Shown in pieces: positions 34,843-42,885 of a DNA stretch of 64,000 bases. The notes under the pieces are model-generated. The model did no database searches. It was given only the letters and a program-made list of their open reading frames with translations, and was not told the DNA's origin. Source of the stretch: CAJMNU01 sp905214855 (GTDB lineage Bacteria; Bacillota; Clostridia; Lachnospirales; Lachnospiraceae); NCBI GenBank assembly GCA_937890595.1, contig CALADM010000014.1, forward strand, positions 71,262 to 135,261. The letters are read 5' to 3'. Numbering within the stretch: position 1 is the stretch's first letter; each line of letters begins with the position of its first letter. A program made the translations under genes and the position numbers.

Positions 34843-35334
34843 GTGAATATCGTATTATTAGAACCTGAAATGCCAGCTAATACTGGAAATATAGGACGTA
34901 CTTGTGTAGCAACAGGGACAAAATTACATTTGATCGAGCCGTTGGGATTTAAGTTGAATGAAAAGGCGATCAAAAGAGCTGGTTTGGATTACTGGGATAA
35001 GTTAGATGTAACTGTATATTCTGATTATCAGGATTTTTTGGATCGCAATCCAGGAGCTAAAATCTATATGGCAACAACAAAAGCACCAACAGTTTATACT
35101 GAGGTTTCCTATGAACCTGACTGTTTTATTATGTTTGGAAAAGAAAGTGCCGGGATTCCGGAAGAAATCCTTTTGGAAAATCAGGAACGATGTGTAAGGA
35201 TTCCTATGTGGGGAGATATCCGATCCTTGAACCTGTCAAATTCTGTTGCCATTGTTCTTTATGAAGCGCTTCGTCAAAATGGATTTGAGAAGATGACACT
35301 GGAAGGACATTTAAGGAAGTATGACTGGAAATAA
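34843..35334 (+). CDS. trmL: tRNA (cytidine(34)-2'-O)-methyltransferase
   Basis: TrmL methylates the wobble base of tRNA-Leu. The 163-residue SPOUT protein has LLEPEMPANTGNIGRTC, CFIMFGKESAGIPEEIL and IPMWGDIRSLNLSNSVAIVLYE, the knotted SAM-binding site. The start is GTG, 7 bases after the aminotransferase stop, preceded by AAAAGGAGTG. Confidence 0.93.
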   Translation: MNIVLLEPEMPANTGNIGRTCVATGTKLHLIEPLGFKLNEKAIKRAGLDYWDKLDVTVYSDYQDFLDRNPGAKIYMATTKAPTVYTEVSYEPDCFIMFGKESAGIPEEILLENQERCVRIPMWGDIRSLNLSNSVAIVLYEALRQNGFEKMTLEGHLRKYDWK

Positions 35335-35380
35335 ATTGAGAAGTCTCAAAATGGAATTGCTAAAAATGGCATAGAAGAGA

Positions 35381-35409
35381 TTGACAGGAGAATTTTAGGG
35401 TGCTATGAT
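35381..35409 (+). promoter_or_regulatory. Strong sigma-A promoter for a small transcript
   Basis: TTGACA (35381-35386), a 17-base spacer and TATGAT (35404-35409) lie in the gap between trmL and the ABC transporter. Confidence 0.75.
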
Positions 35410-35493
35410 AAGCAATATGAGGGCTTTTATCTGTCTTGATAGAAGGTGAAACATAATAAAATATAACAGTAATTTTAGAAAGGAGGCAGGAAG

Positions 35494-35592
35494 ATGAGAA
35501 AAAATATAATAGTAAATTTAAATAAAAATGATATGACATTATTAATAGAACCTGATAGAATACAGCCTGCCTTTTGGAAGTTACTGAGATGA
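35494..35592 (+). CDS. 32-residue peptide with own promoter and terminator
   Basis: AGAAAGGAGG precedes an ATG that opens a frame of 32 residues (MRKNIIVNLNKNDMTLLI at the start, ending FWKLLR). Both ends of its transcript are defined: a consensus promoter 85 bases upstream and a 12-bp stem terminator 35 bases downstream. The peptide is amphipathic and basic at both ends. I do not recognise it. A regulatory RNA of about 245 nucleotides is the alternative. Confidence 0.6.
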   Translation: MRKNIIVNLNKNDMTLLIEPDRIQPAFWKLLR

Positions 35593-35626
35593 CGATATAT
35601 GATTGAAAATCATGAAGAGATTCCAT

Positions 35627-35661
35627 AACCGTGGTCTGTTTTTATCAGACTGCGGTTTTTT
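35627..35661 (+). terminator. Intrinsic terminator of the small-peptide unit
   Basis: AACCGTGGTCTG pairs with CAGACTGCGGTT over 12 base pairs (two G-U), followed by TTTTTT. Confidence 0.9.
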
Positions 35662-35674
35662 GGTATAGGAGAAA

Positions 35675-35728
35675 AAGGCTTTGAATACCTGAGAACCTAA
35701 GGGTATTCATTGCCTTTTCTTTTTTTGG
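35675..35728 (+). terminator. Second terminator before the ABC operon
   Basis: AAGGCTTTGAATACC pairs with GGTATTCATTGCCTT across a 12-base loop and is followed by a long T tract (CTTTTTTT). Confidence 0.85.
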
Positions 35729-35821
35729 AGGTGAACACAAAGAAAAGGATAGAAGTAAGAAAGAAACATAAAAGTAGGGCAGAAGATAAAACGTATCTGA
35801 GGAATTGGAAAAGGAGGAAGT

Positions 35822-37546
35822 ATGGGAAGTATAAAGTATTTAAGTAAACATGTGGCGAAATATTGGTATTTTTATGTGCTGGCAATCGCAGCTATGGTAT
35901 GTGCTATTGCATTGGATATGCTTGCACCTCAGATCACAAGAACGATTATTGATACTGTTATTGTAGATGGAAATACTGCAATTTTAATGAGATTACTTTT
36001 GGGATTGCTTGGAATTGGATTTGGAAGAGCGATTTTGCAGTATGTTAAAGAATTTACATTTGATTGTGTTGGTTCTTCTATTGGATGTCAGATCAGAAAG
36101 GAATTATTTGACCATATCCAAACTTTGTCAGTGGGCTATTTTGACAATCACAACACAGGTGAGTTGATGGCTCGTGTAAAAGATGATGTAGAGCGTCTTT
36201 GGAATGCTTTGGGATTCGTGGGGATGTTGGCAATTGAATGTGTCATACATACAACCTTAGTAGTAATTTGTATGTATCGGATCAGCCCGGTTTTAACATG
36301 GCTTCCTATTTGTGTGATGCCTGTAATAGCATGGTGTGCAGTTCGTCTAGAGAAAAAACTGGGAACAGTTTATGAGGATATCAGTGAAGAGACAGCAAGG
36401 CTGAATACAGTAGCACAGGAAAATCTGGCGGGAGTAAGAACAGTAAAGTCATTTGCTAGGGAACGATATGAGATTGAAAAGTTTAAAGAGCATAATAAGA
36501 AATTTTATCAGCTGAATATGACTCAGGCAAAGTATGTAGCTTTTTATCAGCCAATGATCAGTTTGATGGGAAAAGTTCTATTAATGTCAGTGGTTATTGT
36601 TGGAGGAATTTTGGTGATTCAAAAAAAACTTACGATTGGTGAATTGGGAGCTTTTACAGAATACACAAACAATATCATCTGGCCGATGGAAATGATGGGA
36701 TGGCTGAGTAATGATCTTGCAGCTGCAGTGGCATCCAATAAAAAGATCCAGAATATTTTTAAAGAAAAACCTGTGATTTATGATGAGAACCAAGTAGAAG
36801 AACTTCCAGAGCTGAAAGGTGATATCATATTTGATAAAGTAGATCTGAATTTGAATGGAAAAGAGATTTTGAATGATATTTCTTTTCATGTAGAACCAGG
36901 ACATACTCTTGGTATCATGGGAATGACGGGATCTGGAAAGACTTCTATGATAAATCTATTACAACGTTTTTATGATGTGAGTGCAGGTAAGATTTGTCTT
37001 GATGGTGTGGATATCCGTAAACTTTCTTTACACCAGCTCAGAGGATCTATGGCTGTTGTTATGCAGGATGTGTTCTTGTTTTCGGATACTGTATCAGAAA
37101 ATATAAAAACAGGACAAAAAGAAACCATGAAAGAGGACACCGTATTTTGGGCAGCTTTAAGATCTAGTGCGCATGATTTTATCGATCGTCTGGGAGAGGG
37201 GTATGCAACGGTTGTAGGAGAGCGAGGCGTTGGTCTTTCTGGAGGTCAAAAACAGAGGATCAGTATTGCCAGAGCTTTAGCAAAGAAGACTCCTATTCTA
37301 GTCTTGGATGATTCTACATCTGCATTGGATATGGAGACAGAAAAAGAAATCCAAGAGAATTTAAAAAATATCCACCAGACAACAAAGATTATTATTGGAC
37401 ACCGTATTTCCGCAGTACATGATGCAGACGAGATTTTGGTTTTGGAGAATGGTCATATTGCAGAACGAGGAACACACGAGAGTTTAATGGAGAAAAAGGG
37501 ACTGTATTATGAAACGTATTGTGTTCAATATGGAGAAGAGGAATAA
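35822..37546 (+). CDS. ABC exporter half-transporter (degenerate-site subunit)
   Basis: This 574-residue protein has an N-terminal six-helix exporter domain and a nucleotide-binding domain with Walker A MGMTGSGKTSMI, signature LSGGQKQR and Walker B ILVLDDSTSALD. Aspartate stands where the catalytic glutamate is expected, a mark of the degenerate site in heterodimeric multidrug exporters such as BmrC/BmrD. It pairs with the next gene, 48 bases downstream. The substrate is unknown. The ribosome-binding site is AAAAGGAGGAAG. Confidence 0.92.
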   Translation: MGSIKYLSKHVAKYWYFYVLAIAAMVCAIALDMLAPQITRTIIDTVIVDGNTAILMRLLLGLLGIGFGRAILQYVKEFTFDCVGSSIGCQIRKELFDHIQTLSVGYFDNHNTGELMARVKDDVERLWNALGFVGMLAIECVIHTTLVVICMYRISPVLTWLPICVMPVIAWCAVRLEKKLGTVYEDISEETARLNTVAQENLAGVRTVKSFARERYEIEKFKEHNKKFYQLNMTQAKYVAFYQPMISLMGKVLLMSVVIVGGILVIQKKLTIGELGAFTEYTNNIIWPMEMMGWLSNDLAAAVASNKKIQNIFKEKPVIYDENQVEELPELKGDIIFDKVDLNLNGKEILNDISFHVEPGHTLGIMGMTGSGKTSMINLLQRFYDVSAGKICLDGVDIRKLSLHQLRGSMAVVMQDVFLFSDTVSENIKTGQKETMKEDTVFWAALRSSAHDFIDRLGEGYATVVGERGVGLSGGQKQRISIARALAKKTPILVLDDSTSALDMETEKEIQENLKNIHQTTKIIIGHRISAVHDADEILVLENGHIAERGTHESLMEKKGLYYETYCVQYGEEE

Positions 37547-37594
37547 GCAGGTATAGGTTTAAGTTAAGATATAGGAATGACAGGAGGGGAAAAT

Positions 37595-39370
37595 ATGGCT
37601 GTAAATGCAATCAGACAGGATGAAGAGCAGAAAGAAGTCTTAAAAAAAGATACACTGATCCGTCTGTATAAATATTTGTTAAATTTTAAAAAGGAATTGA
37701 TAATAGTATCCTTGATTATGCTGGTTACTTTACTGATCAACATGGTGTCTCCATTGATCATGGAAATGGCAGTAAATGTTTATGTGGCAGCCGGGGATGT
37801 TGTAGGATTATTAAAACTTGGAGTTGGAGCAATCTTATTGTTTATCATTTTTGCATTGGGAACAAGAGAAAGAATGTTGATCATGTCGAGACTTTCAAAT
37901 CAGGTGCTTCTTATGATCCGAGAGGAATTATATGCACATATCCAGACATTGAGCTTTCATTTTTTTGATAGCAGACCAACAGGAAAAATATTGGCGCGCC
38001 TTATAGGAGACGTGAATTCTCTGAAAGATCTGCTTTCAGACAGTGTGACAAAATTGATACCAGATCTGTTGACTGTTATTGGAGTGGCAACAATTATGTT
38101 GGTAAAAAATGCATATTTGGCTATGGCAGCACTCTTGACTTTGCCTCTCCTAGCAGCAGGAATGTTTTTTATCCAAGTGAAAGCTCATAAACTCTGGCAG
38201 ATTTTTCGTAAGAAAAATTCAAACTTAAATGCATTCGTTCATGAAGATTTATCAGGAATACGAGTTATCCAAAGTTTTGCAGCAGAGAATGAGACGAGAA
38301 AAGATTTTTATATGCTTGCTGATGAGCAGAGAGATTCTTTTCATGATGCAGTCCGATATGCAGATGGATTTGGACCTGTTGTAGAAATTACTTGGGGATT
38401 GGGTGGATTTTTGCTTTATTTTATAGGAATTCGTATTTTGGGTATAGGCAATGTAGAAATAGGAACTTTTTTAGCGTTTTCAACATATTTATCTATGTTC
38501 TGGAGTCCAATTCGAAATCTGGCTAATTTTTATAATAAATTAACTACGAATTTATCGGCAGCGGAAAGAGTCTTTGATATTTTGGATACTCCTGCTGAGA
38601 TTCACGACAAACAGGGAGCAAAGGCACTTCCAAATTTGAAAGGAGAGGTGGAATTTGCACATGTTACCTTTGCTTATGAAGATGCTTTAGAAAAGAAAAT
38701 TTTGGAAGATGTAAATTTTACGGTTAAGCCGGGAGAGACGATTGCTCTGGTAGGACCTACAGGTGCAGGAAAAACTACAATTGTAAATCTGATCGAACGA
38801 TTTTATGAGGTTACAGAAGGTAAGATTTTGTTAGATGGATATTCCATCCAAGATGTGACTTTGCAGAGTCTGAGAAGTCAAATGGGAATTATGACACAGG
38901 ATAATTTTCTTTTTTCAGGTACGATCAGGGACAATATCCGATATGGACGCTTAGATGCGACAGACGAAGAAATTGAAGAAGCTGCCAAGGCAGTTAATGC
39001 ACATGAATTTATTATGGAACTGGAAAATGGATATGAAACAGAGATAAGTGAACGAGGAAGCAGACTTTCCATTGGTCAGAGACAGCTTCTTGCTTTTGCG
39101 AGAACGATGGTTTCTAATCCACGTATTTTGATTTTGGATGAGGCAACATCAAGTATTGACACTCATACAGAACGCTTGGTACAGCAGGGAATTGAAAAAT
39201 TATTAAAAGGAAGAACATCGTTTGTTATTGCACATCGTTTGTCAACTATCCGAAAAGCAGACCGTATCTTTGTGATCGATCAGAAAAATATTATAGAACA
39301 GGGAAGTCATGAAGAATTAATGCAGAAAAAAGGTGCATACTATCAGTTGTATGAAAGTCAGTTTCATTAA
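37595..39370 (+). CDS. ABC exporter half-transporter (catalytic-site subunit)
   Basis: The 591-residue partner has six transmembrane helices and a nucleotide-binding domain with VGPTGAGKTTIV, signature LSIGQRQ and Walker B ILILDEATSSID with the catalytic glutamate. The LSIGQ signature completes the degenerate composite site with the first subunit, as in known heterodimeric exporters. ATG 37595 follows CAGGAGGGGA; the upstream frame start at 37577 is not supported. Confidence 0.92.
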   Translation: MAVNAIRQDEEQKEVLKKDTLIRLYKYLLNFKKELIIVSLIMLVTLLINMVSPLIMEMAVNVYVAAGDVVGLLKLGVGAILLFIIFALGTRERMLIMSRLSNQVLLMIREELYAHIQTLSFHFFDSRPTGKILARLIGDVNSLKDLLSDSVTKLIPDLLTVIGVATIMLVKNAYLAMAALLTLPLLAAGMFFIQVKAHKLWQIFRKKNSNLNAFVHEDLSGIRVIQSFAAENETRKDFYMLADEQRDSFHDAVRYADGFGPVVEITWGLGGFLLYFIGIRILGIGNVEIGTFLAFSTYLSMFWSPIRNLANFYNKLTTNLSAAERVFDILDTPAEIHDKQGAKALPNLKGEVEFAHVTFAYEDALEKKILEDVNFTVKPGETIALVGPTGAGKTTIVNLIERFYEVTEGKILLDGYSIQDVTLQSLRSQMGIMTQDNFLFSGTIRDNIRYGRLDATDEEIEEAAKAVNAHEFIMELENGYETEISERGSRLSIGQRQLLAFARTMVSNPRILILDEATSSIDTHTERLVQQGIEKLLKGRTSFVIAHRLSTIRKADRIFVIDQKNIIEQGSHEELMQKKGAYYQLYESQFH

Positions 39371-39382
39371 AATGTTTTTTTG

Positions 39383-39411
39383 TTGGCAAATGAGAGAAAT
39401 TTGCATATAAT
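39383..39411 (+). promoter_or_regulatory. Promoter for GIY-YIG and TlpA-like genes
   Basis: TTGGCA (39383-39388), 17 bases, TATAAT (39406-39411). It leaves a leader of about 215 bases before the GIY-YIG gene. Confidence 0.7.
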
Positions 39412-39559
39412 AGAGTATGTAAAATAAGTACAGAGCAATGTTTTGATTGTAAAATATAAACTCTGTGACTGTAACATTTTACAGGAGCTGCAAAGTTGTA
39501 ATCCGCATTTGGCCAATGCTTTATATAAATGAGAGATTTGGTTAGTTATTCCAGTCTCC

Positions 39560-39595
39560 AACGGTAAAGGTACATTGCAAGGTACACTTACCGTT
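39560..39595 (+). promoter_or_regulatory. Leader hairpin upstream of the GIY-YIG gene
   Basis: AACGGTAAAGGTAC pairs with GTACACTTACCGTT (12 of 14 positions) around an 8-base loop, 38 bases before the start codon. There is no T tract, so it is not a classic terminator; it may be an mRNA structure or protein-binding site. Confidence 0.45.
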
Positions 39596-39633
39596 TACAT
39601 AGTGTCGGATCAGATATTGTAAGGAAGGACAAT

Positions 39634-39918
39634 ATGGAAAGACAGGATTTTTGCACAAATTATACATATTTATTAGAATGTTCAGATGGGACTTTATATT
39701 GTGGATGGACCAATCATTGGGACAAGCGTATCAAAGCACATAATGAGGGAAAAGGTGCAAAATATACCAAATCGCGCAGACCAGTCCATTTAAGGTATTA
39801 TGAAGTTTTTGCTTCAAAGCAGGAGGCAATGCGAAGAGAAGCAGCGATCAAAAAACTCAGCAGATCAGAAAAGTGGAAATTGATCCAGCAGAGGGAAAAA
39901 ATAGGAATGGAGAACTAG
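39634..39918 (+). CDS. GIY-YIG nuclease-domain protein (UPF0213 type)
   Basis: A 94-residue stand-alone GIY-YIG domain: YTYLLECSDGTLYCGWTNHW carries the two-tyrosine core, and HNEGKGAKYTKSRRPVHLRY and AMRREAAIKKLSRSEK follow as in YhbQ and YazA. Family members cut DNA in vitro; their cell role is not settled. The stop touches the ATG of the next gene, so both form an operon. Confidence 0.92.
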   Translation: MERQDFCTNYTYLLECSDGTLYCGWTNHWDKRIKAHNEGKGAKYTKSRRPVHLRYYEVFASKQEAMRREAAIKKLSRSEKWKLIQQREKIGMEN

Positions 39919-40497
39919 ATGAAAATAACAGGAACAAAAACTAAAAGAAGAATATGGGGAGTTATATCAGCAGTTGGTATATTAAGTGTAGTGATTTTGA
40001 CAGCTGGATGTGCGCACTCTGAAGAATCTAAAACAGAATCTGTCCAAAATATCACACCATTTCCGGAATTTACGACAATGGATCTTGATGGAAATGAAGT
40101 TACACAAGAAATTTTTGGGGATAAAAAATTGACTATGGTCAATGTATGGGGAACATTCTGTTCTCCATGTATTCAGGAAATGCCTGCATTAGGAGAATTA
40201 GCAGAAGAATATAAAGAGGATATGCAGATCTTGGGGGTTATCAGTGATGTGGTTCAGACAGAGGAAGTGACAAGTGATGCGGCACTGAAAGAGGCGAAAA
40301 GGATCGTAGATATTACTAAAGCAGATTATACTCATGTAGTGACATCTCAGGATCTTTTAGAGGAGTTTGTTTCAGGAATATCTGCTGTACCAACCACATT
40401 TTTTGTAGATCAAGAGGGAAATATTATGGGGGTTGGAGTGAGTGGTGCCCGATCAAAAGAGAAATGGCAGGAAATTATAGAGGCACTGTTGGATTGA
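39919..40497 (+). CDS. TlpA-like thioredoxin lipoprotein
   Basis: A lipoprotein signal with lipobox LTAGC (residues 28-32) leads to a redoxin domain with the active site WGTFCSPC near residue 80 and the cis-proline loop SAVPTTFFVD. It is probably a membrane-anchored thiol oxidoreductase facing outward, acting in disulfide exchange. Partner proteins are not apparent; its upstream neighbour is a nuclease. Confidence 0.9.
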   Translation: MKITGTKTKRRIWGVISAVGILSVVILTAGCAHSEESKTESVQNITPFPEFTTMDLDGNEVTQEIFGDKKLTMVNVWGTFCSPCIQEMPALGELAEEYKEDMQILGVISDVVQTEEVTSDAALKEAKRIVDITKADYTHVVTSQDLLEEFVSGISAVPTTFFVDQEGNIMGVGVSGARSKEKWQEIIEALLD

Positions 40498-40582
40498 CAC
40501 TTCCCATTACTAAAGGCTAGGGTTTTACAATAACATTTGGTAAAGAGAGAAACATAATAAAGTTTTATAAAATTTTAAAAGG

Positions 40583-40611
40583 CAGTCATCAGATCTGATG
40601 GCTGTTTTTTT
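40583..40611 (+). terminator. Intrinsic terminator after the TlpA-like gene
   Basis: CAGTCATCAG / CTGATGGCTG followed by TTTTTTT. It lies in a 354-base gap that otherwise holds only AT-rich sequence and the next promoter. Confidence 0.88.
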
Positions 40612-40737
40612 GTTGAGAAACAGAATGGATGGTTAGTATCTTTTTTGTTTTCTAAAAAGTTGGTTTGGCTTATATAGGTTTCCTATGTGAGATGTTTTAA
40701 TACATTATTATATCTTAAAATTGGAAAGAAATATGGC

Positions 40738-40766
40738 TTGCAATTTTAAGAGAAAAGGAGTATAGT
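40738..40766 (+). promoter_or_regulatory. Promoter of the TrhA gene
   Basis: TTGCAA (40738-40743), 17 bases, TATAGT (40761-40766), about 85 bases upstream of the start. Confidence 0.65.
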
Positions 40767-40851
40767 GTAGTAAAAGATATAGTTATTAAAACTACATATA
40801 ATAGTTATAAAAACTTTTTATTATAGATAATGACAGGGAGGAGAATCACAT

Positions 40852-41502
40852 ATGAAATTAAAATTAAAGGATCCTGGAAGTGCTATTACTCATTTTATTG
40901 CAATGATATTGGCAATAGGGGCATCAGTACCTTTATTATTAAAAGCAAGCAGAGAACCCGGAAAATTACATGTTTTGGCATTAGCTATTTTTATCGATAG
41001 TATGATCTTGTTATATGCAGCCAGTACATTGTATCATACATTGGATATATCAGAAAAAGTAAATCATATTTTAAAAAAAATTGACCATATGATGATTTTT
41101 GTTCTGATTGCGGGAACGTATACACCTGTTTGTATGATCGTTTTGGGAAATAAGACAGGCTGGATGATGTTAGGACTGGTTTGGGGGATTGCAGTAGCTG
41201 GTATTATTCTTCAAATGATATGGATTGATTGTCCTAAGTGGTTTTCTTCGATCATCTATATTGCAATGGGATGGGTTTGTGTTTTAGCAATGACGCAGCT
41301 GGTTGCGGCATTACAGGGAGCAGCATTCTGGTGGCTGTTGTCAGGTGGTATCATTTATACGATCGGTGGAGTGATATATGCTTTGAAATTGCCTATTTTT
41401 AATAAAAAACACAAGAACTTTGGTTCTCATGAAATTTTTCATCTTTTTGTCATGGCAGGAAGTCTGTGCCATTATATTATGATGTATCAGTTTGTGGCAT
41501 AA
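40852..41502 (+). CDS. trhA: TrhA (hemolysin III / PAQR) membrane protein
   Basis: This 216-residue protein has seven predicted transmembrane helices and PAQR motifs: ASTLYHTLD (conserved S-x3-H), KIDHMMIFVLIAGTYTP and the late SHEIFHLFVMAGSLCHY with the H-x3-H pair. TrhA proteins affect membrane fluidity homeostasis; the older name hemolysin III is not evidence of haemolysis. AGGGAGGAG precedes the start, and its promoter and terminator make it a single-gene unit. Confidence 0.92.
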   Translation: MKLKLKDPGSAITHFIAMILAIGASVPLLLKASREPGKLHVLALAIFIDSMILLYAASTLYHTLDISEKVNHILKKIDHMMIFVLIAGTYTPVCMIVLGNKTGWMMLGLVWGIAVAGIILQMIWIDCPKWFSSIIYIAMGWVCVLAMTQLVAALQGAAFWWLLSGGIIYTIGGVIYALKLPIFNKKHKNFGSHEIFHLFVMAGSLCHYIMMYQFVA

Positions 41503-41640
41503 TATTTTCTATGGTAAAAATAGGACAGACTTTTGGTAGATGAGTCCATTGGTATTTGATAGTATCTTGTAGTGATATTTGTTAATAATAAGATAGAAAA
41601 ATGATATAAATAACTTTATGATAGAAAAAATGATGTAAAA

Positions 41641-41683
41641 ACCTTCATGTCAGATTATAGATCGGCACATGAAGGTTTTTTTG
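41641..41683 (+). terminator. Terminator after trhA
   Basis: ACCTTCATGT pairs with ACATGAAGGT over 10 base pairs, with A and T runs on the two sides, so it could act in both directions. The remaining 345-base gap is AT-rich; TATAAT at about 41803-41808 with a poor -35 may serve the next gene. Confidence 0.9.
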
Positions 41684-41847
41684 ATAAAAACTATAATAAT
41701 ATGTGCTTATATTTAGGATATCACAAAATAACTTATTATGCAACTTAAAAATAAAATATCTTAAAAAGAAAAATAATACTTTTCAAAGAGAATGATATGT
41801 GTTATAATAAAGAACACAATTTACAATAAAAAGGGGATGAAAAGAAC

Positions 41848-42792
41848 ATGAAAATGGTAATTATTGAACCATTGGGTGTGGAAAAAGAATTGTTATTGTC
41901 TATGGTCTCAGAAAAATTGAAAGATCAGATGGAAGTTATTTATTATGATACAAGGACAACTGATACACAGGAATTGATCAAAAGAGGAAAAGACGCAGAT
42001 ATTATCGTGGTATCTAATTTACCATTGAATGCAGAGGTGATAACTGGATGTCCAAAATTAAAACTTTTATCTGTGGCATTTACTGGCATAGATCATATTG
42101 CGATAGATACATGTAATAAGAATGGGATTATTGTATGTAATTGTGCAGGATATTCCACGGCGGCAGTTGCAGATTTAGTTTTTGGAATGTTGATTTCACT
42201 TTATAGAAAAATTGCTGAATGTGATAAAGTCTGCCGCAAGGAAGGAACAAAAGATGGTTTGGTCGGTTTTGAGTTAGAGGGCAAAAAGTTTGGAATCATT
42301 GGGACAGGAGCAATCGGTATGCGTGTCGCTCATATTGCCAAGGCGTTTGGATGTGAAGTTTATGCATATAGTAGAACAATAAAAGAAGAAACAGGAATAA
42401 CATATGTGGATTTGGAAACACTGCTTAAAACCTGTGATATTGTTTCCCTTCATGTTCCTTTAAGTGAGGAGACCAGAGGATTGATCGATAAGGAAAAACT
42501 GGATCTCATGAAAGAAAATGCAGTTTTGATCAATACAGCGAGAGGACCCGTGGTGGATTCAGGGGCTTTGGCAAATGCGCTGAGGGAGAGAAAGATTGCC
42601 GGAGCATGTATTGATGTATTTGAGACAGAACCACCAATTTTATCAGATCATCCGTTACTCCAGGTGTCCAATGTTATAGTAACACCTCATGTCGCATTTG
42701 CGACAAAGGAAGCGTTGGTAAAACGAGTAGACATTGTGTTGGAAAATGTTAAAAAATATCTTCAGGGTCATCCACAGAATGTCAAAAACTAG
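41848..42792 (+). CDS. D-2-hydroxyacid dehydrogenase
   Basis: The 314-residue protein shows the NAD-binding IIGTGAIGMRVAHIAKAFG near residue 150, the catalytic arginine region NTARGPVVD, the glutamate in ETEPPI and the histidine in TPHVAFAT. It belongs to the D-isomer-specific family (phosphoglycerate or glycerate dehydrogenase-like). The substrate cannot be fixed, and no serine-biosynthesis genes are beside it. AAAGGGGATG precedes the start. Confidence 0.9.
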   Translation: MKMVIIEPLGVEKELLLSMVSEKLKDQMEVIYYDTRTTDTQELIKRGKDADIIVVSNLPLNAEVITGCPKLKLLSVAFTGIDHIAIDTCNKNGIIVCNCAGYSTAAVADLVFGMLISLYRKIAECDKVCRKEGTKDGLVGFELEGKKFGIIGTGAIGMRVAHIAKAFGCEVYAYSRTIKEETGITYVDLETLLKTCDIVSLHVPLSEETRGLIDKEKLDLMKENAVLINTARGPVVDSGALANALRERKIAGACIDVFETEPPILSDHPLLQVSNVIVTPHVAFATKEALVKRVDIVLENVKKYLQGHPQNVKN

Positions 42793-42885
42793 ATCATGAA
42801 AAACAAATGAAAAATAAATAAGGAAGGGAGACAATGCTAAAATAGGAAATATTGAGGTTTTCAGCATTGAGATGAGATAAGGGAA

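Noticed and set aside
35731..35847. GTG-started basic 38-residue frame before the ABC transporter
   Set aside because: The ribosome-binding site overlaps the start codon and the frame runs into the transporter gene; likely chance.
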